Shown here piece after piece: positions 16,061 to 23,484 of a stretch of DNA of 28,230 nucleotides. The position numbers and the translations under genes are program-made. Each line of letters opens with the position of its first letter. Positions within the stretch are counted from its first letter, which is position 1. The notes beneath the pieces were generated by a model, which saw only the letters and a program-made list of their open reading frames with translations, made no database searches and was not told the origin of the DNA. Location of the stretch: NCBI GenBank assembly GCA_028693975.1, contig JAQUUF010000001.1, forward strand, positions 1-28,230, in the 5' to 3' direction. Source of the DNA: Acidaminococcaceae bacterium. GTDB lineage: Bacteria; Bacillota; Negativicutes; Acidaminococcales; Acidaminococcaceae.

Positions 16061-16086
16061 CTATATCTTGTAGTCAAATGTAATAG

Positions 16087-16115
16087 TGGACGCAAGATAT
16101 TGCTTGTGATATAAT
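16087..16115 (+). promoter_or_regulatory. nrdR-nrdD-nrdG promoter (extended -10) with nearby dyads
   Basis: TGGACG (16087-16092), 17-nt spacer, TATAAT (16110-16115) preceded by TGTGA, an extended -10. The element is flanked by an 8-bp inverted repeat (TAATAGTG at 16081-16088, CACTATTA at 16118-16125), and a CAAG-N6-CTTG dyad lies in the spacer. These are candidates for binding by NrdR or a redox regulator. Confidence 0.6.
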
Positions 16116-16156
16116 TTCACTATTAGATATTATAGAAGGAAAGAGGTTGGTTACAA

Positions 16157-16636
16157 ATGAAATGTCCTTTTTGCTCATATGGCGATAGTCGTGTGGTTGA
16201 TTCGCGCTCTATTGATGGTGGTACCTCCATCAGGAGAAGAAGAGAGTGCCCGGAATGTGGGCGTAGATTTACCACATATGAGAAGTATGAGGAAACACCT
16301 TTGTTAGTAACCAAAAAAGATGGGCGCAGAGAATTGTTTGATTCCCAAAAGTTACTGAATGGTCTGATTAAGGCTTTTGAAAAACGGCCTGTTTCCTATG
16401 AGAAAATTCAAGAGATGGCCAATGTCATCGAGCGTGAATTGCGAACGCTAGGTGAGGCTGAAATCACTAGCGAGGTTATTGGTGAGACTGTTATGAAGCA
16501 TCTGGAGAAGGTGGATCAGATTGCCTATGTACGTTTTGCTTCGGTGTACCGTCAGTTTGCCGATGTTAATAATTTTATGCAAGAGATTCAGAAAATGATG
16601 AAACGTGAGAAAAAAGAAATTAAAGAACAAGAGTAG
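16157..16636 (+). CDS. nrdR: Transcriptional repressor NrdR
   Basis: A 159-residue NrdR, the nucleotide-sensing repressor of ribonucleotide reductase genes. The N-terminal zinc ribbon has Cys3-x2-Cys6 and Cys31-x2-Cys34 around the basic VVDSRSIDGG and SIRRRRECPEC segment; an ATP-cone domain spans about residues 49-139 (VTKKDGRRELFDSQKLLNGL, AFEKRPVS, VRFASVYRQF). The start ATG 16157 follows GAAAGAGG at about 10 nt. It is the first gene of an operon with its target nrdD and nrdG (13-nt gap), so feedback on its own transcript is likely. In spore-formers sporulation sigma genes often lie between ftsZ and this locus; none is here. Confidence 0.97.
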   Translation: MKCPFCSYGDSRVVDSRSIDGGTSIRRRRECPECGRRFTTYEKYEETPLLVTKKDGRRELFDSQKLLNGLIKAFEKRPVSYEKIQEMANVIERELRTLGEAEITSEVIGETVMKHLEKVDQIAYVRFASVYRQFADVNNFMQEIQKMMKREKKEIKEQE

Positions 16637-16648
16637 GAGTGAGTACCT

Positions 16649-18592
16649 GTGTTGATTCGCAAAAGAGATGGACGCGAAGTAGAATTTGATGATACCAAAA
16701 TTACTGATGCGATTTTTGCCGCTGCCAAAGCGGTAGGAGGCACTGACCGCCAGATGGCCATGGAGATTACGGCTAAGGTATTAGAGTATATTACTGACAA
16801 CTACAAAGGAGTTGTTACTGTAGAAGATGTGCAGGATACTGTGGAGAAGGTGCTGATGAAGAGTGGTCACTCCAAGACTGCTAAGGCCTATATTCTCTAT
16901 AGAGCCAAAAGAACGGCTATCCGCAATGCGCGTAGCGAGTTAATGGATACTGTAGGAGAGATTCTCAAAGAAACAGATAGAGATAATGCTAATATTTCTA
17001 ATTCTCCTTCTGCCAAGATGCTACAGATAGCTAGTGCGGCCAGTCGTGAATATTATCTTAATAGGTTGATTCCGGAGAGAATTGCTCTAGCCCATAAGCG
17101 CGGTGATATTCATATTCATGATTTGGATTTTTATGGTAAGACAGTAAATTGTCTCAATATTCCCTTGGGTAAGTTGTTAAAGACTGGGTTTAACAATGGA
17201 CATGGGTTTATTCGCCCGCCTAAGCGTCCTGGCAGTGCGACTGCTCTTGCTGCGATTGTTCTCCAAAGCTCGCAGAACGATATGTTTGGCGGTCAGTCTT
17301 TTGGATTTTTCGATAGAGATATGGCTCCCTTTATGGATGGAGCTAGTGATGAAGAAGTATTCCAGGCTATGGAAGCTTTTATTTATAATTTGAACAGCAT
17401 GCATTCACGGGCTGGCGCCCAAGTTCCTTTCTCCAGTTTGAATTTGGGTCTAGATACCAGTGATAACGGACGTAAGGTAACGCATAATATTCTGAAGGCT
17501 TATGCCAAGGGTCTGGGCCATGGCGAGAACCCCATTTTCCCCAATGTTATCTTCCGCGTGAAGAAGGGGATTAATATGGACCCGGGCGACCCCAACTATG
17601 ATTTGTTCCAAGAGGCTATTGCTGTGGCAGCACGCCGCATGAATCCGACCTTCAGTTTCATGGATACTTCTTATAATTCCCCTTATGGCGGTGATGTAGC
17701 ATATATGGGTTGTCGCACTAGAGTAATATCTAATCGTTGTGGTCCGGAAGTAACCGATGGCCGCGGCAACCTCTCTTTTACTACTATTAATCTACCCCGT
17801 TTGGCTATCAAAGCAGAGCATGATATTATGCGCTTCTACCAATACTTAGATGAAATTTGTGATTTGGTTACAGAACAGCTCTTACACCGTTTCCACGTTC
17901 AAGCTAATCTTAAAGTGCGTGATTTGCCTTTTGTCATGGGACAGGGCTTATATCTAGGCAGTGAGAAGTTGAGCATGAGTGATACTATTGGACCGGCGTT
18001 GGTCAATGGTACTTTGACTTTGGGCTATATTGGTCTGGCTGAGACCTTGACAGCCTTAGTTGGACATCACCATGGTCAAGGCGAAGATGCTCAGAAGCTA
18101 GGTCTAGAAATAGTGGCTTTTATGCGTGACAAGATGGACAAAGCCGCTGAGAAGTATGATTTGAATTTTAGCATGATAGCCACTCCGGCAGAGGGCTTGT
18201 CCGGACGCTTTATTAGGATGGACAAGAGAGAATATGGTATTATCCCGGGCGTGACGGATAAAGCTTACTACACTAATTCTAATCATATACCGGTTAACTT
18301 CAAGATTAGCGCTTATGAGAAGATGCGTTTAGAGGGACCTTATTGTAAATATTCCAATGGCGGTCATATCAGTTATGTAGAGTTCTCGGCTTCTCCAGTT
18401 AATAATCTAGGTGCGGTAGAAGATATTTTAAGACATATGTGTGCTTGCGACTGTGGTTATGTAGGAATTAATTTTCCTATTGATTACTGCTCTAATTGCG
18501 GTTACACAGGAATAATTGACAGTGATTATTGTCCTCAATGCTCTGCTAAGTTTGAGCGCAGACTCAAACGCAAGAGTTGTGGTGATAATTAA
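16649..18592 (+). CDS. nrdD: Anaerobic (class III) ribonucleoside-triphosphate reductase NrdD
   Basis: A 647-residue oxygen-sensitive glycyl-radical enzyme reducing NTPs to dNTPs. GTG 16649 is the start, about 7 nt after AGGAGTG. An ATP-cone occupies about residues 1-92 (RDGREVEFDDTKITDAI). The reductase core shows IHIHDLDFYGKTVNCLN, QNDMFGGQSFGFFD, the GCRTRVISNRCG region (candidate active-site Cys near 355), GRGNLSFTTINLPR and GHHHGQGEDAQ. A C-terminal zinc-ribbon pair is present (Cys614-x2-Cys617 and Cys628-x2-Cys631). Oddly, the glycyl-radical segment, usually RxxGYL plus 20-30 residues, is reduced to KRKSCGDN at the very end, so Gly645 is the only obvious radical candidate and the usual tail is missing. 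The gene is otherwise intact and is followed by its activase. Confidence 0.92.
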   Translation: MLIRKRDGREVEFDDTKITDAIFAAAKAVGGTDRQMAMEITAKVLEYITDNYKGVVTVEDVQDTVEKVLMKSGHSKTAKAYILYRAKRTAIRNARSELMDTVGEILKETDRDNANISNSPSAKMLQIASAASREYYLNRLIPERIALAHKRGDIHIHDLDFYGKTVNCLNIPLGKLLKTGFNNGHGFIRPPKRPGSATALAAIVLQSSQNDMFGGQSFGFFDRDMAPFMDGASDEEVFQAMEAFIYNLNSMHSRAGAQVPFSSLNLGLDTSDNGRKVTHNILKAYAKGLGHGENPIFPNVIFRVKKGINMDPGDPNYDLFQEAIAVAARRMNPTFSFMDTSYNSPYGGDVAYMGCRTRVISNRCGPEVTDGRGNLSFTTINLPRLAIKAEHDIMRFYQYLDEICDLVTEQLLHRFHVQANLKVRDLPFVMGQGLYLGSEKLSMSDTIGPALVNGTLTLGYIGLAETLTALVGHHHGQGEDAQKLGLEIVAFMRDKMDKAAEKYDLNFSMIATPAEGLSGRFIRMDKREYGIIPGVTDKAYYTNSNHIPVNFKISAYEKMRLEGPYCKYSNGGHISYVEFSASPVNNLGAVEDILRHMCACDCGYVGINFPIDYCSNCGYTGIIDSDYCPQCSAKFERRLKRKSCGDN

Positions 18593-18609
18593 TAGTCAGA
18601 AGGAGAATC

Positions 18610-19098
18610 ATGTTACAGGTTGCAGATATTTTAGGTGAGTCGGTATGTGATGGTTTGGGTTTGCGCACAGTAGTATTCTTACAAGGTTGCCCACGGCATT
18701 GTAAGGGGTGCCATAATGCAGCACTTATTCCCTTTGAAGGTGGTCGTGCCTATACCCCTGCGGAATTAGCAGCAGCTATTTTGCAGAAGCTGACGCCTAT
18801 TCATCGCGGTGTTACCTTCAGCGGCGGCGACCCTCTAGCACAAGCAAAAGAGCTGGAACAAGTGATACCTTTGGTGCGGCAAGAACGACCTGATATTAAT
18901 ATTTGGGTGTATACCGGATATTTATATGAAGATGTTAAAGATTATCCGGTGCTGCGATTAATAGATGTTTTGGTGGACGGACCCTTTATTTTGGAGCAAA
19001 GGGATATTAGCCTACCCTTTAAAGGTAGCGGTAACCAACGTCTCATTGACGTTCTTCAAACTTTGGCTCAAGGTAGCGTAGCAGTATTGAGCTTGTAA
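18610..19098 (+). CDS. nrdG: Anaerobic ribonucleotide reductase-activating protein NrdG
   Basis: A 162-residue radical-SAM activase that installs the glycyl radical on NrdD. The 4Fe-4S cluster motif is Cys27-x3-Cys31-x2-Cys34 (GCPRHCKGCHN), followed by the family's TFSGGDPLAQ and WVYTGY motifs and LVDGPFILEQRD, FKGSGNQRLID near the end, typical of NrdG. Start ATG 18610 has AGAAGGAGA at 4-nt spacing, 17 nt after nrdD. It closes the nrd operon before an intrinsic terminator. Confidence 0.97.
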   Translation: MLQVADILGESVCDGLGLRTVVFLQGCPRHCKGCHNAALIPFEGGRAYTPAELAAAILQKLTPIHRGVTFSGGDPLAQAKELEQVIPLVRQERPDINIWVYTGYLYEDVKDYPVLRLIDVLVDGPFILEQRDISLPFKGSGNQRLIDVLQTLAQGSVAVLSL

Positions 19099-19128
19099 TA
19101 GGTACTACCAAGGACATTTAAATGTATG

Positions 19129-19167
19129 AAAGAAGAGCTCTGCGTTAAGCATTGCTCTTCTTTTTTT
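19129..19167 (+). terminator. Intrinsic terminator after nrdG
   Basis: AAGAAGAGC (19130-19138) pairs with GCTCTTCTT (19154-19162); the 15-nt loop can fold a small TGC/GCA inner stem. Seven or more T's follow. Confidence 0.85.
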
Positions 19168-19203
19168 GTGCTTTTATATTATTGAGAAGATTCTGTGAAT
19201 TAA

Positions 19204-19237
19204 TTGACAAGCACCCTATTGTGTGGCACACTATAAA
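19204..19237 (+). promoter_or_regulatory. lrgAB promoter with embedded palindrome
   Basis: A perfect TTGACA (19204-19209) is followed by candidate -10 elements CACTAT (19229-19234, 19-nt spacer) or TATAAA (19232-19237, 22-nt spacer), both longer than ideal. A near-perfect palindrome, TATTGTGTGGCACACTATA (19217-19235), fills the spacer and overlaps the -10. This arrangement suggests a regulator that activates or blocks RNA polymerase. Confidence 0.55.
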
Positions 19238-19270
19238 TACTTTTTATTTTTTTTTGGAAGAGGGGATAGT

Positions 19271-19642
19271 ATGAATGCAGACGCGTTGCTAAAGGGAACA
19301 GCTGTGCTCCTGGCGTTGCAATGGGTGAGCGTTTTGATAGTAAATGCCCTAGGGTTGAAGTTTCCACCGTCCCTTCTGGGCATGCTGCTCTTAGCTGTTT
19401 TGTTGCTTAAGGGCATAATAAGACTGGAAGTGGTAGAAGATATCTGTACATTGTTAATCAAAAAAATGGGGATGCTCTTTTTGCCGGCGGCAGTAGGAAT
19501 AATGCTCTATGTACAGGAAATTCAAGCTGAAGCCTTGGCTATATTTGCTACTATAATAATAACCAGTTTGATTATTCTTTTGACTACAGCAGGCTTTTTG
19601 GAGTTAGCGCTACGTAATAAAAAGGGGGATAAGCCTCTATGA
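19271..19642 (+). CDS. lrgA: CidA/LrgA family membrane protein
   Basis: A 123-residue, four-helix membrane protein of the CidA/LrgA (holin-like) family. I start it at ATG 19271, after GAAGAGGGG; in-frame codons upstream lie in the AT-rich leader and promoter. Family marks are LKFPPSLLGMLLL near the first loop (usual P.S..GM), KKMGMLFLPAAVGIM in the third helix, and a hydrophobic final helix. These proteins pair with LrgB in the same membrane and have been linked to murein hydrolase control, cell lysis and, in several bacteria, pyruvate or glycolate transport. ATGA overlap with lrgB indicates coupled translation. Confidence 0.9.
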   Translation: MNADALLKGTAVLLALQWVSVLIVNALGLKFPPSLLGMLLLAVLLLKGIIRLEVVEDICTLLIKKMGMLFLPAAVGIMLYVQEIQAEALAIFATIIITSLIILLTTAGFLELALRNKKGDKPL

Positions 19643-20352
19643 TTTTACCGGAAGTCCTTGTACACAGTCTTTTGTTTGGCATAGCGCTCACTATAGTAGC
19701 TTATGTTTTTAGCGAATATTTAGTGGATAGGTTGAGCCTTAATGCTGTGCCACCACTGGTTTTGGCAACAATTTTTTGTATCGGCGTAGTTTTCTTTGTA
19801 CCCGGGGTGACTTTCCAAGATTACAATGCGGGAGCGCAGTTCATTAACTTTTTGTTAGGTCCGGCCACTATTGCTTTGGCACTGCCTTTGGTTAAGAACT
19901 GGAGGACTTTAAAGAAATATGGCCCCATTATCATAGGTGGAGTGGTACTATCTACTTTGGTAGGAATTATATCCATCTATGTCTGCGGACGTGTCTTTGG
20001 TGCATCGGAAGCGGTGCTAGTTTCTATGCTGCCTAAGTCTATTACGACCCCTATTGCTATGGAAGTATCCGCCTCTATCGGCGGTATCCCGGCTTTGACT
20101 GTAGCTTGTGTTATTTTTACAGGCATGCTAGGGGCGGCCTGCAATCATCGAGTTTTGCGGCTTGTTGGTATCAAGAACGATATCGCCATTGGGTTGGCTA
20201 TAGGAGCCTCCAGTCATGGGCTGGGTGCTAGCGCCTGTATTGGCAAAAGTGATTTGCAATTGGCTATAGCCGTAGTTTCGATTGCTTTGACTGGAGTGGC
20301 AACAGCTATCTTGGCACCAATAATGTTACCGTTGTTACGCAGTGTGGGTTAG
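19639..20352 (+). CDS. lrgB: LrgB family protein
   Basis: A 237-residue polytopic membrane protein of the LrgB/CidB family. Expected motifs are present: an FLLGPATIALALPLVKN stretch, LPKSITTPIAMEVSASIGG, TGMLGAACNHRVLRL and a glycine-rich IGLAIGASSHGLGAS segment. About eight hydrophobic stretches are visible. It follows lrgA with a 4-nt overlap and is closed by a strong terminator. No LytSR two-component genes or LysR gene, which often control lrg or cid operons, are adjacent, so the regulator must lie elsewhere. Transport of a small organic acid is a plausible role but is not visible from sequence. Confidence 0.93.
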   Translation: MILPEVLVHSLLFGIALTIVAYVFSEYLVDRLSLNAVPPLVLATIFCIGVVFFVPGVTFQDYNAGAQFINFLLGPATIALALPLVKNWRTLKKYGPIIIGGVVLSTLVGIISIYVCGRVFGASEAVLVSMLPKSITTPIAMEVSASIGGIPALTVACVIFTGMLGAACNHRVLRLVGIKNDIAIGLAIGASSHGLGASACIGKSDLQLAIAVVSIALTGVATAILAPIMLPLLRSVG

Positions 20353-20370
20353 AAACAAAGTTTAATTTTT

Positions 20371-20395
20371 AAGCGTGCCCTAAGGCACGCTTTTT
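20371..20395 (+). terminator. Intrinsic terminator after lrgB
   Basis: AAGCGTGCC (20371-20379) pairs with GGCACGCTT (20384-20392) with a 4-nt loop and a run of five T's. Confidence 0.92.
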
Positions 20396-20398
20396 CTG

Positions 20399-20407
20399 TG
20401 GTATAAT
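20399..20407 (+). promoter_or_regulatory. Extended -10 promoter for prmA
   Basis: TGTGGTATAAT: a perfect -10 (20402-20407) with TGn extension lies immediately after the lrgB terminator, whose stem occupies the -35 position. The prmA start is about 47 nt downstream. Confidence 0.6.
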
Positions 20408-20453
20408 ATTGGAGATAATGAAAAATTGCAATAATTAATTAGGAGAGATACAA

Positions 20454-21395
20454 GTGGATAAATGGTTAGAGGTAAGTGTCAAAGTTAATCATACGGCAGT
20501 AGAGGCTGCCGCAGAGCTGTTACGCTCTCTAGGTGCTACCAATGGCGTGGTTATTGAAGACCCGGTGCTGGTCAATACATTGCGCAGTTCTGGAGCCTGG
20601 GAACTTTGTGCCATTCCGGAGCAAAAAGATACCCAGATAGTAACGGTGAAGGCTTACTATCCTCAAGATGATAATCTGGCAGAACGGTTAGAGAAGATTG
20701 AGCAAGAGTTGCAGCTGATAGAAGCTAGGATTGGTACTTTCCGCTTCGGACCGACTTTGTTTCGTACTGTATCTGAGCAGGACTGGGCCAACGAGTGGAA
20801 GCAGTATTTCCATGTGACGCGAGTAGGTAAGCATCTAGTTATTAAACCTTCCTGGGAGAGTTTCACGCCTGAGGCAGAGGATAAGGTAATTGAATTAGAT
20901 CCCGGTATGGCTTTTGGTACAGGTACTCATCATACTACTAATATGTGTATGGAGATACTAGAGCAGATAGTACGGCCGGGCATGCAGATTTTTGATGTAG
21001 GCACGGGCAGTGGCATTCTCTCCATGACGGCGGCGCTCTTGGGTGCCACTAATATCAAAGCCGTGGATATCGACGCTACAGCAGTGCGAGTGGCGGCGGC
21101 TAATATTAGGGATAATCATCTGGAAAAGGCTATAGAAGTTAAGCAGGGAGACCTTTTGCAGGGGACGCAAGGCCAGGCAGATATTATCATTGCCAATATT
21201 ATTGCTGCTGTAATCCTAATGCTATTACCGGATATTCCCGGTAAGCTTCAACCACACGGCTTGTTCTTGGCTAGTGGTATTATTGGAGAGAGATCAGAGG
21301 AAATTACGACTGCTGCTGTACAGCAAGGCCTTAAGGTCATTGATATTCATCGCCGTGGCGAGTGGGTAGCAATACTTATGGAAAAGGAGAACTAA
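20454..21395 (+). CDS. prmA: Ribosomal protein L11 methyltransferase PrmA
   Basis: A 313-residue SAM-dependent enzyme that trimethylates ribosomal protein L11. GTG 20454 has AGGAGAG at good spacing. The N-terminal substrate-recognition domain opens WLEVSVKVN and VIEDP; a linker with FRFGPTLF and DWANEWKQYFHV follows; the methyltransferase domain contains ELDPGMAFGTGTHHTT, the SAM loop DVGTGSG from residue 181, and QADIIIANIIAAVI carrying the catalytic-loop Asn. It heads a block prmA-rsmE-mtaB-HIT. In many Firmicutes this block follows the hrcA-grpE-dnaK-dnaJ heat-shock operon, which is not here. Confidence 0.96.
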   Translation: MDKWLEVSVKVNHTAVEAAAELLRSLGATNGVVIEDPVLVNTLRSSGAWELCAIPEQKDTQIVTVKAYYPQDDNLAERLEKIEQELQLIEARIGTFRFGPTLFRTVSEQDWANEWKQYFHVTRVGKHLVIKPSWESFTPEAEDKVIELDPGMAFGTGTHHTTNMCMEILEQIVRPGMQIFDVGTGSGILSMTAALLGATNIKAVDIDATAVRVAAANIRDNHLEKAIEVKQGDLLQGTQGQADIIIANIIAAVILMLLPDIPGKLQPHGLFLASGIIGERSEEITTAAVQQGLKVIDIHRRGEWVAILMEKEN

Positions 21396-21396
21396 G

Positions 21397-22134
21397 ATGC
21401 ATCGTTTTTTTGTGCGGGAGAATTTTGCTCCCCAGATGACTATTACAGGTAAGGACGCATATCATATTACCAAAGTGCTGAGAATGCAAGTGGGGGAGCA
21501 AGTGCAGATAGTCAGCTTGGACCAAGTCAGTGCTCTAATGAAGATAGCTTCAGTGACAGGGGACGAAGTGAGCATAGTTCTAGAGGAGCTACTACCTGGG
21601 GTGAACGAGCCTAGAACTAAGTTGCTCTTAGCTCAAGGTCTTCCCAAGGGTGATAAATTTGATTTTGTTACACAAAAAGCTGTGGAGCTGGGAGTGAGTA
21701 CTATCATTCCGGTAGCTTTGGATAATTGTGTAGTGCAGCTCAAGGGGGAGAAGGCCGAGAAGAAGGTAAGCCGCTGGCAGAAAATTGCTGAAGAAGCAGC
21801 CAAACAAGCCAAACGAGACATTATTCCTACGGTGGCTCCAGTATCTACTCTAGCAGAATTGGTCATGGCTACAGAGCATATCCAGCTTAAAATTCTTGCC
21901 TATGAGGTGGAGGATAAGCTTGGTCTGCGCCAAGTGCTTAGCGATAATGCCGAGGCTGAGTCAGTAGCTATCCTCATTGGGCCGGAGGGCGGCATTAGTA
22001 AGGATGAATATACTTATCTGCGTGCTCATGGTTGGCAGTCGGTTAGCTTAGGTCGCCGCATCTTAAGAACTGAGACAGCTTGTATTGCGACGCTAGCTGC
22101 TGTGCTATATGCTAGCGGAGATTTTGGAGGATAG
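21397..22134 (+). CDS. rsmE: 16S rRNA (uracil(1498)-N3)-methyltransferase RsmE
   Basis: A 245-residue SPOUT-class methyltransferase that N3-methylates U1498 of 16S rRNA. Start ATG 21397 follows AAAGGAGA, one base after the prmA stop. The N-terminal PUA-like domain opens MHRFFVRE and includes AYHITKVLRMQVGE; the C-terminal knot has LPKGDKFDFVTQKAVELGV, WQKIAEEAAKQAKR, the SAM-binding IGPEGGISKDE and LGRRILRTETACIATL. The length is normal for the family. Its GGAGG near the stop serves as the ribosome site for mtaB. Confidence 0.97.
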   Translation: MHRFFVRENFAPQMTITGKDAYHITKVLRMQVGEQVQIVSLDQVSALMKIASVTGDEVSIVLEELLPGVNEPRTKLLLAQGLPKGDKFDFVTQKAVELGVSTIIPVALDNCVVQLKGEKAEKKVSRWQKIAEEAAKQAKRDIIPTVAPVSTLAELVMATEHIQLKILAYEVEDKLGLRQVLSDNAEAESVAILIGPEGGISKDEYTYLRAHGWQSVSLGRRILRTETACIATLAAVLYASGDFGG

Positions 22135-22141
22135 ATAATTA

Positions 22142-23446
22142 ATGAGTAAGATTGCTTTTTATACTTTAGGCTGTAAGGTCAATCAGGCCGATACCGCCGC
22201 TATGGAGACCTTGTTTGCCTCCAGTGGCTATGAAATAGTGCCTTTTGAAACTGCAGCCGATATTTATTTAATTAATACCTGTGTAGTCACTAATATGGGC
22301 CAGAGCAAATCGCGCAAAATGATTAACCGCGCTATTCGCAAAGCACCTGAGGCTTTAATCGTCGTTACTGGTTGTTATCCTCAAACGGCACCGGAAGAAG
22401 TAGCGGCTATTGCTGGAGTGGACCTTATCATAGGGAATCAAGATAGAGACAAAATAGTTGCCCTGGTAGCAGATGCTTGGCAGGATAGACGTACAGATAC
22501 CAGAAACAAAGTGCATAAGTTAGTGCAAAATACGGCTTTTGAAGAACTCGCTGGCGGTAATGAAGCCGATAAGACCAGAGCTTACTTGAAAATTCAAGAA
22601 GGGTGTAATCAATATTGTACTTATTGTATTATTCCCTATGCTAGAGGACCGTTGCGCTCCCGTAGTCTCGAGAATATCAATAGCGAAGTACAGCAGCTTA
22701 CACAACATGGGTACAAAGAAGTGGTTCTAATTGGTATCCATTTGGGCTGTTATGGACAAGAGCAGCCTGACGGGGCTAATTTGACGCAGGCAGTAGCAGC
22801 GGCACTAGCAGTACCAAGTTTGCAGAGACTGCGCCTGGGCTCTTTGGAATCAGTAGAAGTAGACGCAGGACTTTTGCAGCTGATGCAGCAAGACAAGCGC
22901 CTGTGTCCACATTTGCACCTGCCCTTGCAGTCTGGCTCGGACAGGATTCTTACAGCGATGCACCGCCCCTATGATAGGGCTAAGTTCTTAGATTTGGTGC
23001 AAAAGATTAGAGTGACAGTACCACAAGTGGCTCTGACTACAGATGTGATAGTTGGTTTTCCCGGTGAGACGGAGGAAGATTTTGCTGCGACATGCGAGTT
23101 TGTGCAGCGCTGTGGTTTTGCCAAAATGCATATTTTCCCCTATTCGCAGCGCCGTGGTACACCGGCAGCTAGCATGACGGAGCAAGTGGAAGATAAAATT
23201 AAGCAAGAGCGGGCAGAAGTTTTGGCAGAGTTAGATAAGATGCTGCATACAAACTATTGCTCGCAGCAAATAGGCCAAGAGACACAGGTGCTGTGGGAGA
23301 CTAAGACCAAAGAAGGCCTCTGGGAAGGGCTTACGCCCAATTATGTACGCGTATACACTGCTTATACAGGAGACTTAAGTGGTAAAATCGTTTCCACACA
23401 TTTAGATAAACTCTACCAAGATGGGCTTTGGGGTAGTATAATATAA
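22142..23446 (+). CDS. mtaB: tRNA t6A37 methylthiotransferase MtaB
   Basis: A 434-residue radical-SAM methylthiotransferase converting t6A37 to ms2t6A37 in ANN-decoding tRNAs. The N-terminal UPF0004 domain binds one Fe-S cluster through Cys11 (GCKVNQ), Cys47 (NTCVVTN) and Cys78 (TGCYPQ). The radical-SAM cluster motif is Cys155-x3-Cys159-x2-Cys162 in GCNQYCTYCIIPYARG. LHLPLQSGSD, GFPGETEEDF and FPYSQRRGTPA are visible, with a TRAM-like end. The GCKVNQ and IIPYARGPLRSR patterns favour MtaB over MiaB or RimO. GGAGG 22126-22130 lies 11 nt upstream. This gene is the usual yqeV neighbour of rsmE in B. subtilis. Confidence 0.95.
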   Translation: MSKIAFYTLGCKVNQADTAAMETLFASSGYEIVPFETAADIYLINTCVVTNMGQSKSRKMINRAIRKAPEALIVVTGCYPQTAPEEVAAIAGVDLIIGNQDRDKIVALVADAWQDRRTDTRNKVHKLVQNTAFEELAGGNEADKTRAYLKIQEGCNQYCTYCIIPYARGPLRSRSLENINSEVQQLTQHGYKEVVLIGIHLGCYGQEQPDGANLTQAVAAALAVPSLQRLRLGSLESVEVDAGLLQLMQQDKRLCPHLHLPLQSGSDRILTAMHRPYDRAKFLDLVQKIRVTVPQVALTTDVIVGFPGETEEDFAATCEFVQRCGFAKMHIFPYSQRRGTPAASMTEQVEDKIKQERAEVLAELDKMLHTNYCSQQIGQETQVLWETKTKEGLWEGLTPNYVRVYTAYTGDLSGKIVSTHLDKLYQDGLWGSII

Positions 23447-23484
23447 AAGATAAATTTGTTGCCGAGAGGCCAAGGAGGATTCGT

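Noticed and set aside
16104..16122. Rex or CRP/FNR-type operator TTGTGA...TCACTA at the nrdR promoter
   Set aside because: The spacing is seven instead of six bases and the right arm is imperfect, so it is kept only as part of a broader dyad observation.
19114..19125. Perfect palindrome ACATTTAAATGT after nrdG
   Set aside because: An AT-rich 12-mer palindrome between a stop codon and a terminator can arise by chance; it has no second copy in the window that I saw.
19126..19185. Small frame ATGAAAGAAGAG... after nrdG
   Set aside because: It is made of the terminator stem itself and has no ribosome site.
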